Assembly (NCBI RefSeq): GCF_026914185.1
Contig: NC_070573.1
Coordinates: 3,155,501-3,219,500 of the forward strand
DNA length: 64,000 bases
Source of the DNA: Puccinia triticina
Lineage: Eukaryota; Basidiomycota; Pucciniomycetes; Pucciniales; Pucciniaceae
Direction: 5' to 3'
In this document: piece after piece, positions 53,206-64,000 of the stretch
How positions within the stretch are numbered: the stretch's first letter is position 1
Layout: every line of letters begins with the position of its first letter
Made by a program: the position numbers and the translations under genes
Notes under the pieces: generated by a model
The model's database searches: none
What the model saw: the letters and a program-made list of their open reading frames with translations, nothing else
Told to the model about the DNA's origin: nothing

Positions 53206-53678
53206 GGTTGAGCAGGAGGTCTAGTGTGTGTATGAAGTCGGAGATTGCTGTCAGCTGCGGGTGGTGCTCACTGCTGGTAATTGGGCAATAGTGCAATGAA
53301 TATCAGTACACGCCGGGGGTACTTCTTACCGCGCGGCCGTGTGGATACAACGGGTCGCACCAGATTGGTGAAACCAACGTGGATTTCGCCGTGCCCCCCG
53401 TGATTGTGGGCACCCCGTCGAAAATGCACAGGGGTGTCAAATCCTCATCACTCTGATGAGAAAACATCGATGGGCTCCACGCGAGTAGATTTAATCCCGG
53501 TGGAGTCTGTGGGAGCCAATGTTGTGTGCTGTCGAAACCACACACTGAAATACTTTCTATGAGGTTTCCACGGCTCTGTGCCTCCGGTCAGTCAGAGAGC
53601 CTGTTGAAGTTTTGCCTTCTTGGAAGAGCAGACCTTCAAGACCTTCACCACCGCTAAAACTCTCACATCACGCCCGTG
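53206..53678. promoter_or_regulatory. Intergenic between divergent genes
   Basis: About 470 bp between the start of the gamma-tubulin-complex-like gene and the start of the plus-strand gene, so it should hold both promoters. No TATA box or defined element was recognised. Confidence 0.3.
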
Positions 53679-54858
53679 ATGACCGACCAACGCTCCGCTC
53701 CCACAGACCTGCAAACACAATCGCCACGCGTCGAGTCCGACCACCCCTCCTCTTTACAAACGGTCGGATTGGCCCGAGGTTCCGATGAGGCCCCAGATTC
53801 TGATGATGCGGGGAGGGAGACCGTCTCCCGAGGTCCCAACTCCTCCATCCCCATTTGAATCCAATACAGCCTCTATGCAATGGTACAGAAGGGCGGCCAA
53901 GGTCCCGTGACACGCACGCGGATCTCCTCGTCCAAAGGTTGCATCCCACCATTGGAACTGCACCTGACAGACATGATGTTCTCCACATTCAAGTCACATG
54001 TCAAGGAGCACCTGCGGACCGAGTCGGAGCATGTCTACCCCATCGACCTTGTGGTGGGACAAGCAGAGCGATACAATGCGGTGTATTGGTCTTGGATTAT
54101 ACTCGAGTCGGCGGACTATAATCACCTCACCCCTGGTTCAATCATCCAACCCAAGTTTTCTTTCAATGAACCCAACGGCGTGTTTGACAAGTTTGTCAGC
54201 ACCGCGGAGAACTCATCCCCTGATGCAAGGGTTTCAATTTTCATTGAGATGCCAGAGGACATCTGCTCCTTTGAGCCCACCGCTTTATTAACCATGGTTG
54301 TAAGTTGAATTCCTTAGTTATGCTTGTCTCTCCTGTCCGCTGACCATGGAATTCTTCATTTGTGTGCACAGGATTATTCCGATGCGAACGCTTCTCCCAC
54401 CTTCCCAGAAGCCTATCAAGCCGGGCAAAGAGTATGTTGGGTTATTATTTCTTCTTTCTGCTTATTCGTACTTCTTGCAGCGCCCAAAGCTGTACTGATC
54501 CTGGAATCTGTCTGCACAGGATTATCCCGACCCGCATCCCCATCAAGCCCATTCGACCCAAAAACGATTACTTGCCGCAGATCATCTCCCCCCTCCAAAA
54601 CGTCGAGAAGTCGGGGGAAGCCTAGCTAGTATGTTGGCATTGCCATCATCAATGGAACATTTTCTTTCACTTTGTCACATTCCTCCTGATTATATACCTG
54701 TCCAAGATTTCATTTCCAAGCATGATATATTCCACTGGACTGCTTTTGAGGGCACCAGTTGTGAGAAGTTGCAATCACTGGGCCTGAAGTGGGGTCCAGC
54801 TCAGTTGATATTGAGAGGTGTGATGAAGGCCACTGCCCTTTGCAAAAATAATGTCTAG
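53679..54858 (+). CDS. Unknown protein with SAM-like C-terminus
   Basis: Three exons from the second usable ATG (53880-54299, 54372-54431, 54520-54858) give 272 residues; both introns have GTAAGT/GTATGT donors and CACAG acceptors. The frame is also open upstream from ATG 53679 and is interrupted only by TGA at 53856-53858 (SSIPI-stop-IQYSLYA), where CGA would give a continuous protein. The C-terminal 65 residues (FLSLCHIPPDYIPVQDFI ... LGLKWGPAQLILRGV) have the spacing of a SAM-like helical domain. Exons 2 and 3 both begin CACAG-GATTATxCCGA, suggesting a small internal duplication. Function unknown; possibly a member of an expanded, partly decaying family. Confidence 0.55.
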
Positions 54859-55181
54859 TTTTTTTCTTATACATTGCCTCACCAAAGCCAATCAATATTT
54901 TTCTCTGTATGATTGGACTGCTCTTATTTCTTGTTTGACTTTATCAAGCATTCAAGATATAAAATTTACATTTCACAACTGGAATGATTCAACGCGCTAA
55001 ATAAGAATAAAATGGACTGGTGCACTGATTTGCAGTGGTTTCACCTATTTAAAAACTGTATAATACAGGCTAAATCTAGAAGATTTCCCTTTTTTAGAGC
55101 AGTGGTGGCTGTTCAGTGGTAAAAACCAACTTGTACAAATTTAATTTATTTTGTAAATCATTGGGGCCTGTTTCCCATATC
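54859..55181. other. Intergenic, AT-rich
   Basis: About 320 bp between two convergent genes. No terminal repeat of the Plavaka element could be confirmed here. Confidence 0.35.
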
Positions 55182-58100
55182 CTATGATGGCTTATAGAAT
55201 TCAGGTATCATTGAATATCTTTTTGATTCATACATTTTTATTCCTGGCAGCCCTTTTTTCATCCATTTTTTTTTGGAAGAGCCAAATGTTTTTTCCAATT
55301 CTGGAAGCTGGAGTAGTGCTCTGTCATACTTTTTGAAGCAGCTTGCAAACTTCTCCCGCCAGGCACAATGTGCATCTGAATATTTCTCATCAATCATGCC
55401 AATGGGTTTGGGAGCTGGGAATTCCCTCATGTCTGGAAATGTTAGAGCAACAAAATGGCGTATGGTTTCAATTTCGATGAATGCCAATATAATGGGGCGA
55501 TTGGTATTGGGTCCAACAAAGTCGGGGAAGAATGATTGGCTTTCACGTTTTGAATAAAAAATGACTGGTCTCTGGAATGCATTGGCAATTGGCCTTCCCA
55601 TTCCTGGCATTCCCATCCAATATTTAACCGCACATGGTTCAGGTGATGGAACATCCAAACTCATTAAATGTTCATCAACTGTATAGAAAGGGTTTGCTTT
55701 GGTGTAGAATTCTCTCCTCTTTTTCAATTCCGCCATTAGAGATGACCGTATATGCATGTATTGGCCTTCTCCTATTCCCAAACAGAATGCCACAGCCCTA
55801 AATCCACAGTGTCCATCTCCCTGAACATCAAAAACATGTTCCACCGATGGTTGAATTTGCAATGGTAGCTCCCATATGTAATCAATTCTCCTTGGTGGAT
55901 GAGGCAGGGGTCCATAAATATTGGTGTCTAGTGGGGCTCTCTGACTTGTGGAAGTCTTGGGTGTTGATGATGAGGACTTACACAGTCTTGGGTCAATAAA
56001 GTTTGTATTCCTTCCAGTTGGACTGGAAGCAGCTACAGATGATTGTGATATCCTTGGTATTAATGGTGTCTGTGATATGTCTGGCTCAGTTTTAAATGGA
56101 TGGTGAACATTGGCAGAATAGTACTGCCCCTCATTTGTTATGTTATCCAAGGATTTGTACAATGAAACAGGAGTGTTCGTTGTGGGATTGGATCCTGATT
56201 GAGATATACTTTTTCGTCTCTTAGAAGGCCCTGATGGACTGTACTGCATGGGAAAATTGTGTGGATTGGTTATGCTGGGGCTTTGAGGCATGGGATAAGT
56301 GGGAGGATTTGATATGCTCATGCTCATTCTTCTTTGGACTGGACTCATGCTCATTCTTCTTTGGACAGGATTGGCAGGGTAATTTGATCCACTAAAGCCA
56401 GGTTGTGGGCTATAATACATTTGACTCCCCAGGTAATTTGATCCGTGTTGAATTGGCCCAGTCAATGATGGGGGATCTTGTAATAATGTAACATTTTCTG
56501 GAATTTTAATATGAGGGTTACTAGTATTTGGAATAAATTGTCTGGGTTGAGTGGCCCGCAAATTGTTTGGTTTGGGAATATGAGTGACCTGATGAGTGGG
56601 GATATGGCATGGTTGTTCTTTGGCGGATATTGTTGGTTTGGCCTGAGATTTGTTCAGCCATTTCTCCATTCCTGATTTGGTGGCATCTTCCCAATTTTGG
56701 TTTGTGATAGAGGGGAAAACCAACCTGGATTCAGTCCTGTGATGGATTATTGATCTTAATGAGCAAGCATTAAGTATATATCCATAATTTTTTGTGTGAT
56801 CATGCTGAACAACATAATGGGAGCTGAGACCCTCTTGTCTACCTACTCTGCTCGGTGCTTCAATTGCTACCTGACAGTGGGAGTCATGGCAATTATGCTG
56901 GAAGTTCAGACAACATATTACATCCTATTTGTGGAAAATTTGCCTGGTCAGCTGCAGATGTTATAATTTTATGTGCCACATCCACATGTTTATAAATCAT
57001 GCATGTTGTTTGACTCACCTCAGCTCTGCCATAGAAAAGTTTTTTGGTATTATTATATTCCCGCATTTGATAAAATTGGTTGATTCCCGCAGGCTGATAT
57101 GCTTTGAATTCTATGAAAAATGAACTTGACAAATGTGAAGGTTGCCATATTGATACCACAGATCCCACCATGGGGTGCGTTTTTGGCCTAGATATCTACA
57201 TATAACTTTGTATTCATAAGCTTATACTGAAATTCATCACAATAATATTTGCCAACTCACCAACACAAATATTCCTTTGCGGACTATATCATATTCACCT
57301 GTTTTGATGCTTGAAATCAATCTCCACCTTACTGTGGGATATTGTTGAATCTGCTGAATACTCCCCATCATATATAACTGGATATGCAATAGGTTGAGAA
57401 AGGTCTATTCCCATGAGCTTTTGGACCTCTTTGTTGTGTTTGAATACATCTGTGACATTTTTTGAAGGTCGGAAAAAAGTGTTCAATTTATGATTAAATA
57501 GAATCACACCAGATAATATGAGCCTCATTGCTTGATAATTGGAGAAAGTTAGGGCTATGTCCCTCCCTGGCGCTTGGCGGTTGGAATGAATTGATGCATT
57601 CCTCATTATACCATTGTAAGCTTCAAATTTTTCTGATGCAAACAAGCATGGTGGCCCAAACCTCCTGACAGATTCAGGGAGATGTATGAGCATGTGGAAT
57701 TTTGGTTTATTGACCCATTGTGCATTCATGCTCAGCACATGATAAAGGAATAGATCTATGTGATGTTTGAGGTCTTCAATATATCTGTCCATGTTCTCAA
57801 TTCTTGTCTGGTAAACAAAAGTACACAGGTAACACAGGGACATCCATAAATCCCTCTTCTTTCTGTTCATGAATGGAAAGAACACAAATGGGGCAGCTTG
57901 AATGACTATCTTCATGTGTTTTCCAATGAAACTCTTGTAGTGGTTTACCATAAATATTGACCTCAAAGATGGAATATTGAGTGAATCCCTGTTGAATGAT
58001 TGCCAATGGGCCTCCAGTCTCCTTTTATCTCCCTCTGTGAGGCCCTCCATGAAATCACGCAGGAGGTATTGAATAACCCCAAGTTGCAAGACATGCAATA

Positions 58101-60619
58101 TTTCTACAGGGGTGTCTTTGCACCCATCAAATCCTATTCAGGTAGGAGATATTTTCAGCAACACCAAACATTAGACAATGGAAAACATGGTTTAGGAGGG
58201 CTGACCTTTCAGTGTGTAGAAACGGTTGAATAGGCAATGTGGCCCAGTCTTTTCTGTGGCTTCTATGGATTCCCTCTGTCCTGGCTTGTTCCGCTGATGA
58301 TACCGCTCAACAAATTCCACATTTATGTTGTCTTTCAGCCCATTTTCTTTGGTTTTGTTATCATACTCAGTCTTTGCTTCAGTTTTAGATTCTGTCCAAA
58401 ATTTATGCATTTTTGATATGGTGTCTTCCCACACTCTTGAAGGAGGGGGCTTGATGGTGCATAATGGGTAGGTCAGATGTAGTAACCATACAAATACATG
58501 CATACATTTGCTCACAATGTTTCCCCCTGTGGTCAATCCAAAATAATCCTTCACATAGCCCACCAAGGATTTGTCAGCCTTCTTGGTGACAGATAGTTGA
58601 CACATGCGGCATGGACTGTTGGCATTTGCAGGCATGGGTGTGCTTGTCATCTCCGCATGCATGGGTGAGTCCCCCAGTGCCACCAATACCATACTCATAA
58701 TGAGGACTTTCTGATTGAGTACACTGTCATAAGCAAAGTGGCCTTTGGTACTCATTTCACTAATTGCAATATGACAGAAGGAAACCCCGTGTATGAGTGG
58801 AACTATCATAATGGACTGATAATCAATTTCTAGGTGATGCCAACTTACTTAATTTCCTCTATGATGGGATCTGCCAACTCTAAGCAACTGGCCACATTGG
58901 AGGTTGACACAAAATGACAGTTGTATTCCTGATTAGACCAGTGTGGATGAAGACCAGATAATGTAAAATAATATGAGATATGCTTGTTCCATTGTTTCGA
59001 ACAGTTACCAGATGTGTCATCTGCATAGAGTGTAATTGGTACATGTCGGATGATGCAACCGTCAGCCTTTTTTCTCCATGGGTTTGGTAGCTCAATTTCA
59101 TTGATTATTGTATGGCTAACATCTTCTTCTATGAACATACCAAAACGTGGTCAATTTAAAAATTAATGTATGTTTGTGATTGATATATATATATATACTT
59201 ACCATAAATCAATCCGCCACATTCCTTTTGTAGATATAATTGATTTTCCATGAGGATTTCTGAGTACATCTCGTCAAATTCACATATATCAACCACTCTT
59301 TGGGCTGAAGTATTACTGAATTTAATATCTGCAGGCATAATAATTTGAAATCCTATTCCTGAATCATTGGGCCGGAATTCAGGATCACAGCATTTGGCAT
59401 AGAGCTTGCCTTTGCATTTGTAAAAGAAAGTTGGGATCACCACTTCCCCAGAAATAAGCCGTGTGGGCTCGTATATGTAGTAATGCTTGTCTTGATTGTA
59501 CACCATCTGAACCCTCACATCCCGCGGTAGATCTTCTCGCCACTTGAAGCTCTGGCACAGGCTGTCAATTGGATCTCCACTTGGATCATGTGGATAGTAC
59601 TCCAGGTGGTTGGATACATATGGATTTAGCAATTCCTAATCAAAGTAATAGAAGATTTCAGCTCAAAATCCATTGAATACAATAACATGAATGACCAACA
59701 TTAGCCAATATTCCTTTTACACTGATGTGGAATATCTTATTATCCCATACACTGATTGTTTCCTGATTAATAATGTTGAGATAATTTCTTAGTCTTTCTC
59801 TGGTCCGCCTAGCAGCATCCCAATATGGCAAAACCATTTTCTTTGTTTTAAGTACAGCCCTGATATGGATGTACGCCACACGTGATAGAAGATGGTGCAA
59901 GAATCCCAGAATAAGACATGCCATGAACTCCTGGAAATTCAATACGATTCAAACACCAAATGAGAATCACTATGCACATTGATACAGTGGGTCATCTAAT
60001 TTGTTTTGGCACTGCATTGTTCATTGCAGATAAATGTAGTGCCAAAAACATTACATGACCCACTGTACATTATATATAGGCAGAAATTTACCTCTTGTTT
60101 CCAGAATGGCTGCCAATCATCTTCAGCATTGATACCTGCTTGACTGGTATTTTGAGGTTGCACATTAATTGCTTCCATTGGATCACCTAATATCTCCCAT
60201 GCGTCAAATTCATCTGAATGGTCTGAAGGTGGCGGATGAACACCTGTCGAATCTGAAGCAAATCCAACATCATCATCATCTTGGATAACATAAGGCTGGT
60301 TTACCACTGGATCCTGCATATCAGTGTCTAAGGTATCTTGATGAGTGTTTTCCCAATCCATATGTGATGGCCCAGCAGCTGGCTGCTGCTGTTCTAATTG
60401 AACCGTATACACTGAATGATGCCTGACTGCATTCAAGTGTGAAGCTGACCTCAAGTGCTCTGTGACATGAGCCATTGTGCGGCCTTGGCAGTAAACACAT
60501 TGGTAACGAGAGTTGCCAAAAGCATCTACACTCCTTGTGAAACCTGCCAATTCAAAGTATTAAATCAGCACCAACATACTCCAAAATGACCATCAAGACT
60601 GACCAGGTAATTCCGCCAT
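55182..60619 (-). CDS. Plavaka-type transposase fused to an OTU protease domain
   Basis: Nine minus-strand exons (60604-60619, 60092-60543, 59700-59930, 59203-59635, 58849-59128, 58206-58759, 57299-58133, 57019-57187, 55182-56924) splice into 1,570 residues without a stop. The N-terminus has a C-x2-C...H...H finger (YQCVYCQGRTMAHVTEHL). The transposase shows YADDTSGNCSKQWNKH (about 412-427), LGDSPMHAEM, GFDGCKDTPVEILHV, KFHMLIHLPESVRRFG and SIHSNRQAPGRDIA, all typical of fungal Plavaka (CACTA-related) transposases. A Pro/Ser-rich linker then leads to an OTU cysteine protease: GDGHCGFRAV (D1360, C1363) and RHFVALTF (H1480). Exon phases agree at every junction; the exon 3 donor (GTTGGT) is weak, and 66 nt near 58475-58540 may be a further in-frame intron. 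The OTU domain may act as a deubiquitinase. Terminal repeats were not found. Confidence 0.8.
59985..60065. mobile_element. 81-bp hairpin MITE, TA target duplication
   Basis: Inverted ends CAGTGGGTCAT pair across the whole element (about 34 of 37 positions by eye), with the tip near ATTGTTCATTG. TA flanks both sides (59983-59984 and 60066-60067), as in Tc1/mariner-derived MITEs. It lies inside the second intron of the transposase-OTU gene and leaves the coding sequence intact. Confidence 0.75.
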
Positions 60620-61163
60620 TTGATGACAGTCACAGACACAGGTTAAAATAATTAATATGGCCCAGTTATTTAGTCAAGATAAACCAATAAAATTTTGTCT
60701 AAATTTGTTATGAATTGGTTATGGAGTGAATGTATGAATTTTCCTTGGTCTCAAAGTGACAACAATTAACAAAATCCAAACAATTATTGTATGGGGTTTT
60801 GGGCCCATAAAATAATTGGGTTTGTTATTTTATTTGAATGGGAAACAAATAAATGCTATATTTAATTGTATTAATAATAAAAAATCCAATCAGTGAGGAG
60901 CCTGTTGACAATTGGTGGCATGAAGTGAGTGCTGGGTGAGTGCGTTGAAGGCCCGGGTGGAATTGACTGAACCGAAGATCAGTCGAGTCCACGGGGAAAG
61001 AGCGACGGTGTGGGATCCGTGGATATGATTGGGATCCGTCCAGCGTCGCATCCACGGATCAATGAACTACATATCGTGAGACACAATCAGAGATTTTCAC
61101 CCGGCCACTCCCCCCAGCACGATCAGTTGTCTCCACCCTGGCCCAATCAAACCTCTCGAGATC
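60620..61163. promoter_or_regulatory. Intergenic between divergent genes
   Basis: Holds the promoters of the minus-strand transposase-OTU gene and of the plus-strand gene that starts at 61164. The first 240 bp are AT-rich, the last 200 bp GC-rich. ATTTTATGGGCCC (minus strand, near 60805) stands out, but no terminal inverted repeat was established. Confidence 0.3.
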
Positions 61164-63201
61164 ATGTCTGATCAGAAATCACCACCGCTCCAACCAAACA
61201 TGCACCACGATATAAACGGCTCGTTCTGGCACCTTCTTGCTCAGCTATCCCCTCAGCCCCATCACATCTACCTTGATCCAAACGACTGTACTCACCTGAA
61301 TCCCTCCGAACCATTCCGATATCGCAATATCATGTCTGCCAGCCCTGCCAAACGATTTGTGCCCCGGTTTGCACCTCAATCAACCGCAGGTAGGCTATAC
61401 TCCACATTTCCTCAACACCTGTAACATCGGTCATGGGCCTTATACTAATCCTATTATATGACTTACTTCCAGGTCCTGTCCGCCGATCTCAAACAATTAG
61501 TTCAGCCCGAGGGGCTGCAGCCCCGTACCCAGCCAACCAACCCAATTAACCCGCGGAACGCTCTGTCCCAGATGCAGCCTCCGCTGAATTGAACCGCGGC
61601 AATGGCTCTGCAGAGGTGGCCAACGGACCAGATCTAGCCACTGTGGCTTCCGAAGCAGCCAATCGGGCTGGAGACCCAGCTCCTGAACCAACTCGCCCCG
61701 AGATGTCGATCCATCCTGACTTGGAAGGAGTGGCAGCGGCCCAACTTGCCCAAGCATCCGGCTCGCCTCAAATCGAGGATCGATCCAGCAACTCTGGTGA
61801 TATTAATCCTGCTCTTACTGACGAAGAGCAAGAAGAGCCTGCAACCCCCTTGCGAGTGTTACCTCCGGCGCCACCTCCCGCACATGTGGGAGAGGATGCT
61901 GCCACCATTCAACAACTTGGCCAGTACCTCCGACTCCCAGAAATCCAAATAGAAAATATTCAACGCACGGCGACGGTGAGTACTAATTATCAGGAAATCA
62001 GCTTCTGCCAGCGAACTAACAGCCTACTTTCCAGCTTGTTGGGAAAGATCATTGGCTCGCTACGCTGATGTATCTCAAATGGATACGATACCGCCTCGAG
62101 CAGACCGGATCCATCGGCCCCACCGAGGTAGGACCAATACCTCAAGTTTCCAGGCGCTTTGCATTTCACCCAGATGTCCGAGTAAGTGTCTCTTTCCTCG
62201 ATGATTTCGGGACACTTGCATTACTGAAACCAAATCATGACAGGATTTCATTCGCATCAAGATTCGAGAAAACCTCATTATGTCAGATCTCCAGGCCTAC
62301 GGTCGAACGGTCACCGTGGCCAACCGCGCACTAATCCCAAGAACTCCGCTGGTGTTGGTCAAGGTAAGAGAGTTTCTATCTGACTACATACAAACGGAAA
62401 TTGGTAATAACGGCCCTTACTCCAGGCCAGTATTGATGCAATGACCGCCGAATGGAAGGCACAGTACATGCCCCCTGGTTACCTTGTCCCGGAAAATGAA
62501 GCAATCACACGAGTCCGCAACCTAATCCGAGAGCTTCTGAAGTATGAAAAGAGCGCGCTGGCCAAGTTGGTGAGTCGAATTGAAACTGATCTTCCGCGAG
62601 AACTGGAGATTGATGACTCACAATTTAATCTTTAGATTTTGACTGGAGCAAGGCCAGGTCGTCGGGCAAATCCAGAGCCAATCCCCAGGATTGATGATCT
62701 CACAGTCAAGGTAAGTAAAATAATGAATGTAGTATTTCAAGTCACTGATGCATGTATCAACAGGTTTTACGCTCATTGTCACCGCAGCACGAACTGATGA
62801 CTCGGGCCGACATACTTAACGGTCTCCAACCGAGCATGAGAATCCGGATGGCATACCTTTGCCTCCACATGTATGTTCAGCGCCAGGCCGATCGAACCAC
62901 CACCCAGTCTCACTCACCTTGGGAGGCGATTGATCAACACATGGAAGCCTTGCGATCCAAGCCGGCCGACTACAAAGTAGCGTAAGTGACCGGCCTTTTT
63001 TTTATATCTTTGAATGAGGTCTGCTGACCCTTTAATAATCAGTTTTGCCCGTCTAGTGATCAGTTACAATGCCCACTTATTTGATGGTACAGCTACTGCG
63101 GCTGACATCTCCGGCGTGGCGGTCACGCTCCCGTCTGACGACGAGGTGCATGAGATGATGCTCAGCAGACGCCAAGCGGGGGAGTACCTCCACGCGGGAC
63201 T
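61164..63201 (+). pseudogene. Multi-exon gene of unknown function, broken
   Basis: Eight exons are supported by GT-AG ends and frame agreement: 61164-61389, 61473-61975, 62035-62181, 62244-62363, 62426-62569, 62636-62710, 62764-62981 and 63043 onwards. The protein starts MSDQKSPPLQPNMHHDINGS and has a Pro/Ala-rich second exon followed by helical exons (LVGKDHWLATLMYLKWIRYR, YEKSALAKL, RMAYLCLHMYVQRQAD). Exon 2 has one in-frame TAA (61547-61549); CAA would read through. The last exon continues through the 53-bp spacer of the terminal palindrome and is then lost. No domain was recognised and no role can be given. If the palindrome is an assembly fault, the real gene continues. Confidence 0.55.
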
Positions 63202-64000
63202 CACCTCGTCGTCAGACGGGAGCGTGACCGCCACGCCGGAGATGTCAGCCGCAGTAGCTGTACCATCAAATAAGTGGGCATTGTAACTGATCACTAGACG
63301 GGCAAAACTGATTATTAAAGGGTCAGCAGACCTCATTCAAAGATATAAAAAAAAGGCCGGTCACTTACGCTACTTTGTAGTCGGCCGGCTTGGATCGCAA
63401 GGCTTCCATGTGTTGATCAATCGCCTCCCAAGGTGAGTGAGACTGGGTGGTGGTTCGATCGGCCTGGCGCTGAACATACATGTGGAGGCAAAGGTATGCC
63501 ATCCGGATTCTCATGCTCGGTTGGAGACCGTTAAGTATGTTGGCCCGAGTCATCAGTTCGTGCTGCGGTGACAATGAGCGTAAAACCTGTTGATACATGC
63601 ATCAGTGACTTGAAATACTACATTCATTATTTTACTTACCTTGACTGTGAGATCATCAATCCTGGGGATTGGCTCTGGATTTGCCCGACGACCTGGCCTT
63701 GCTCCAGTCAAAATCTAAAGATTAAATTGTGAGTCATCAATCTCCAGTTCTCGCGGAAGATCAGTTTCAATTCGACTCACCAACTTGGCCAGCGCGCTCT
63801 TTTCATACTTCAGAAGCTCTCGGATTAGGTTGCGGACTCGTGTGATTGCTTCATTTTCCGGGACAAGGTAACCAGGGGGCATGTACTGTGCCTTCCATTC
63901 GGCGGTCATTGCATTAATACTGGCCTGGAGTAAGGGCCGTTATTACCAATTTCCGTTTGTATGTAGTCAGATAGAAACTCTCTTACCTTGACCAACACCA
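62350..64000. repeat. Near-perfect palindrome, arms over 799 bp
   Basis: 62350-63148 is repeated as its reverse complement at 63202-64000, with a 53-bp spacer (63149-63201) and only one difference noticed (GCCGACATAC against GCCAACATAC on the matching strand). The second arm still matches at the last base, so it extends beyond the window. The left arm holds exons 4-8 of the gene above. Confidence 0.95.
63202..64000 (-). pseudogene. Inverted partial copy of the preceding gene
   Basis: Mirror images of exons 8 to 4 appear at 63202-63307, 63369-63586, 63640-63714, 63781-63924 and 63987 to the window end, with identical splice sites. The only coding change noted turns Asp into Asn in the MTRADILNG segment. 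The copy is either a real inverted duplication continuing to the right or a mirror produced during assembly. Confidence 0.6.

Noticed and set aside
55182..60619. Separate OTU gene next to a separate transposase gene
   Set aside because: The last exon is open from the transposase C-terminal motif NFQHNCHDSHCQ through to the OTU site, and no ATG or terminator-like break was found between them. The fusion model fits better.
1..64000. tRNA and rRNA genes
   Set aside because: Looked for T-arm (GTTCRANYC) contexts with cloverleaf pairing and for rRNA-like blocks; none was convincing by eye.

Overview
The window is about 64 kb of a transposon-rich eukaryotic (fungal) genome. Short GT-AG introns (about 60-120 nt), a Plavaka-type transposase, Ty3/Gypsy and Ty1/Copia remains, hAT fragments, many small MITEs and rust-like lineage-specific genes all point to a basidiomycete, most likely a rust fungus (Pucciniales). 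That assignment is inference from sequence character; no species marker was seen.

Layout. 1-4 kb: hAT transposase C-terminal remnant, a GC-rich dispersed repeat, a palindromic satellite array, a 209-bp MITE with TTA target duplication and two tiny foldback repeats. 4.0-6.4 kb: an intact five-exon TKL-type protein kinase with a C-terminal C1-like zinc finger. 7.5-9.8 kb: decayed retroelement gag and a truncated hAT transposase with BED finger. 12.7-14.6 kb: an AT-rich multi-exon gene of unknown function. 16.5-20.2 kb: a MITE, a second satellite array and an inverted pair of the tiny foldback repeats. 20.4-26.9 kb: a YVH1/DUSP12-like gene broken by a Copia element and by a solo LTR; a second, more decayed YVH1 copy lies at 28.9-29.5 kb. 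27.3-48.4 kb: four copies of a RING-finger gene duplicated together with their flanks. 30.7-43.1 kb: a foldback-like element with 490-bp terminal inverted repeats and an 8-bp target duplication, holding a 9.7-kb Gypsy element that itself holds a solo LTR. 49.3-50.1 kb: an 816-bp MITE. 50.7-53.2 kb: a gamma-tubulin-complex-like gene missing its 3' part. 53.7-54.9 kb: a small gene with a SAM-like C-terminus. 55.2-60.6 kb: the most striking object, a nine-exon Plavaka-type transposase fused in frame to an OTU cysteine-protease domain, open for 1,570 codons. 61.2-64.0 kb: a multi-exon gene of unknown function that runs into a near-perfect palindrome whose second arm fills the end of the window.

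How it fits together. The kinase and the Plavaka-OTU gene are the cleanest intact genes; the third RING copy is also open. Most other coding material is at some stage of decay. Fifteen in-frame stops were located in otherwise continuous reading frames; twelve are TGA, mostly where arginine (CGA) would fit, which is the signature expected from deamination of methylated CpG. The region therefore reads as a heavily nested repeat block in which host genes (YVH1, the gamma-tubulin-complex gene, the RING family) have been copied, cut and mutated. All splice sites were placed by eye; no database search was possible.
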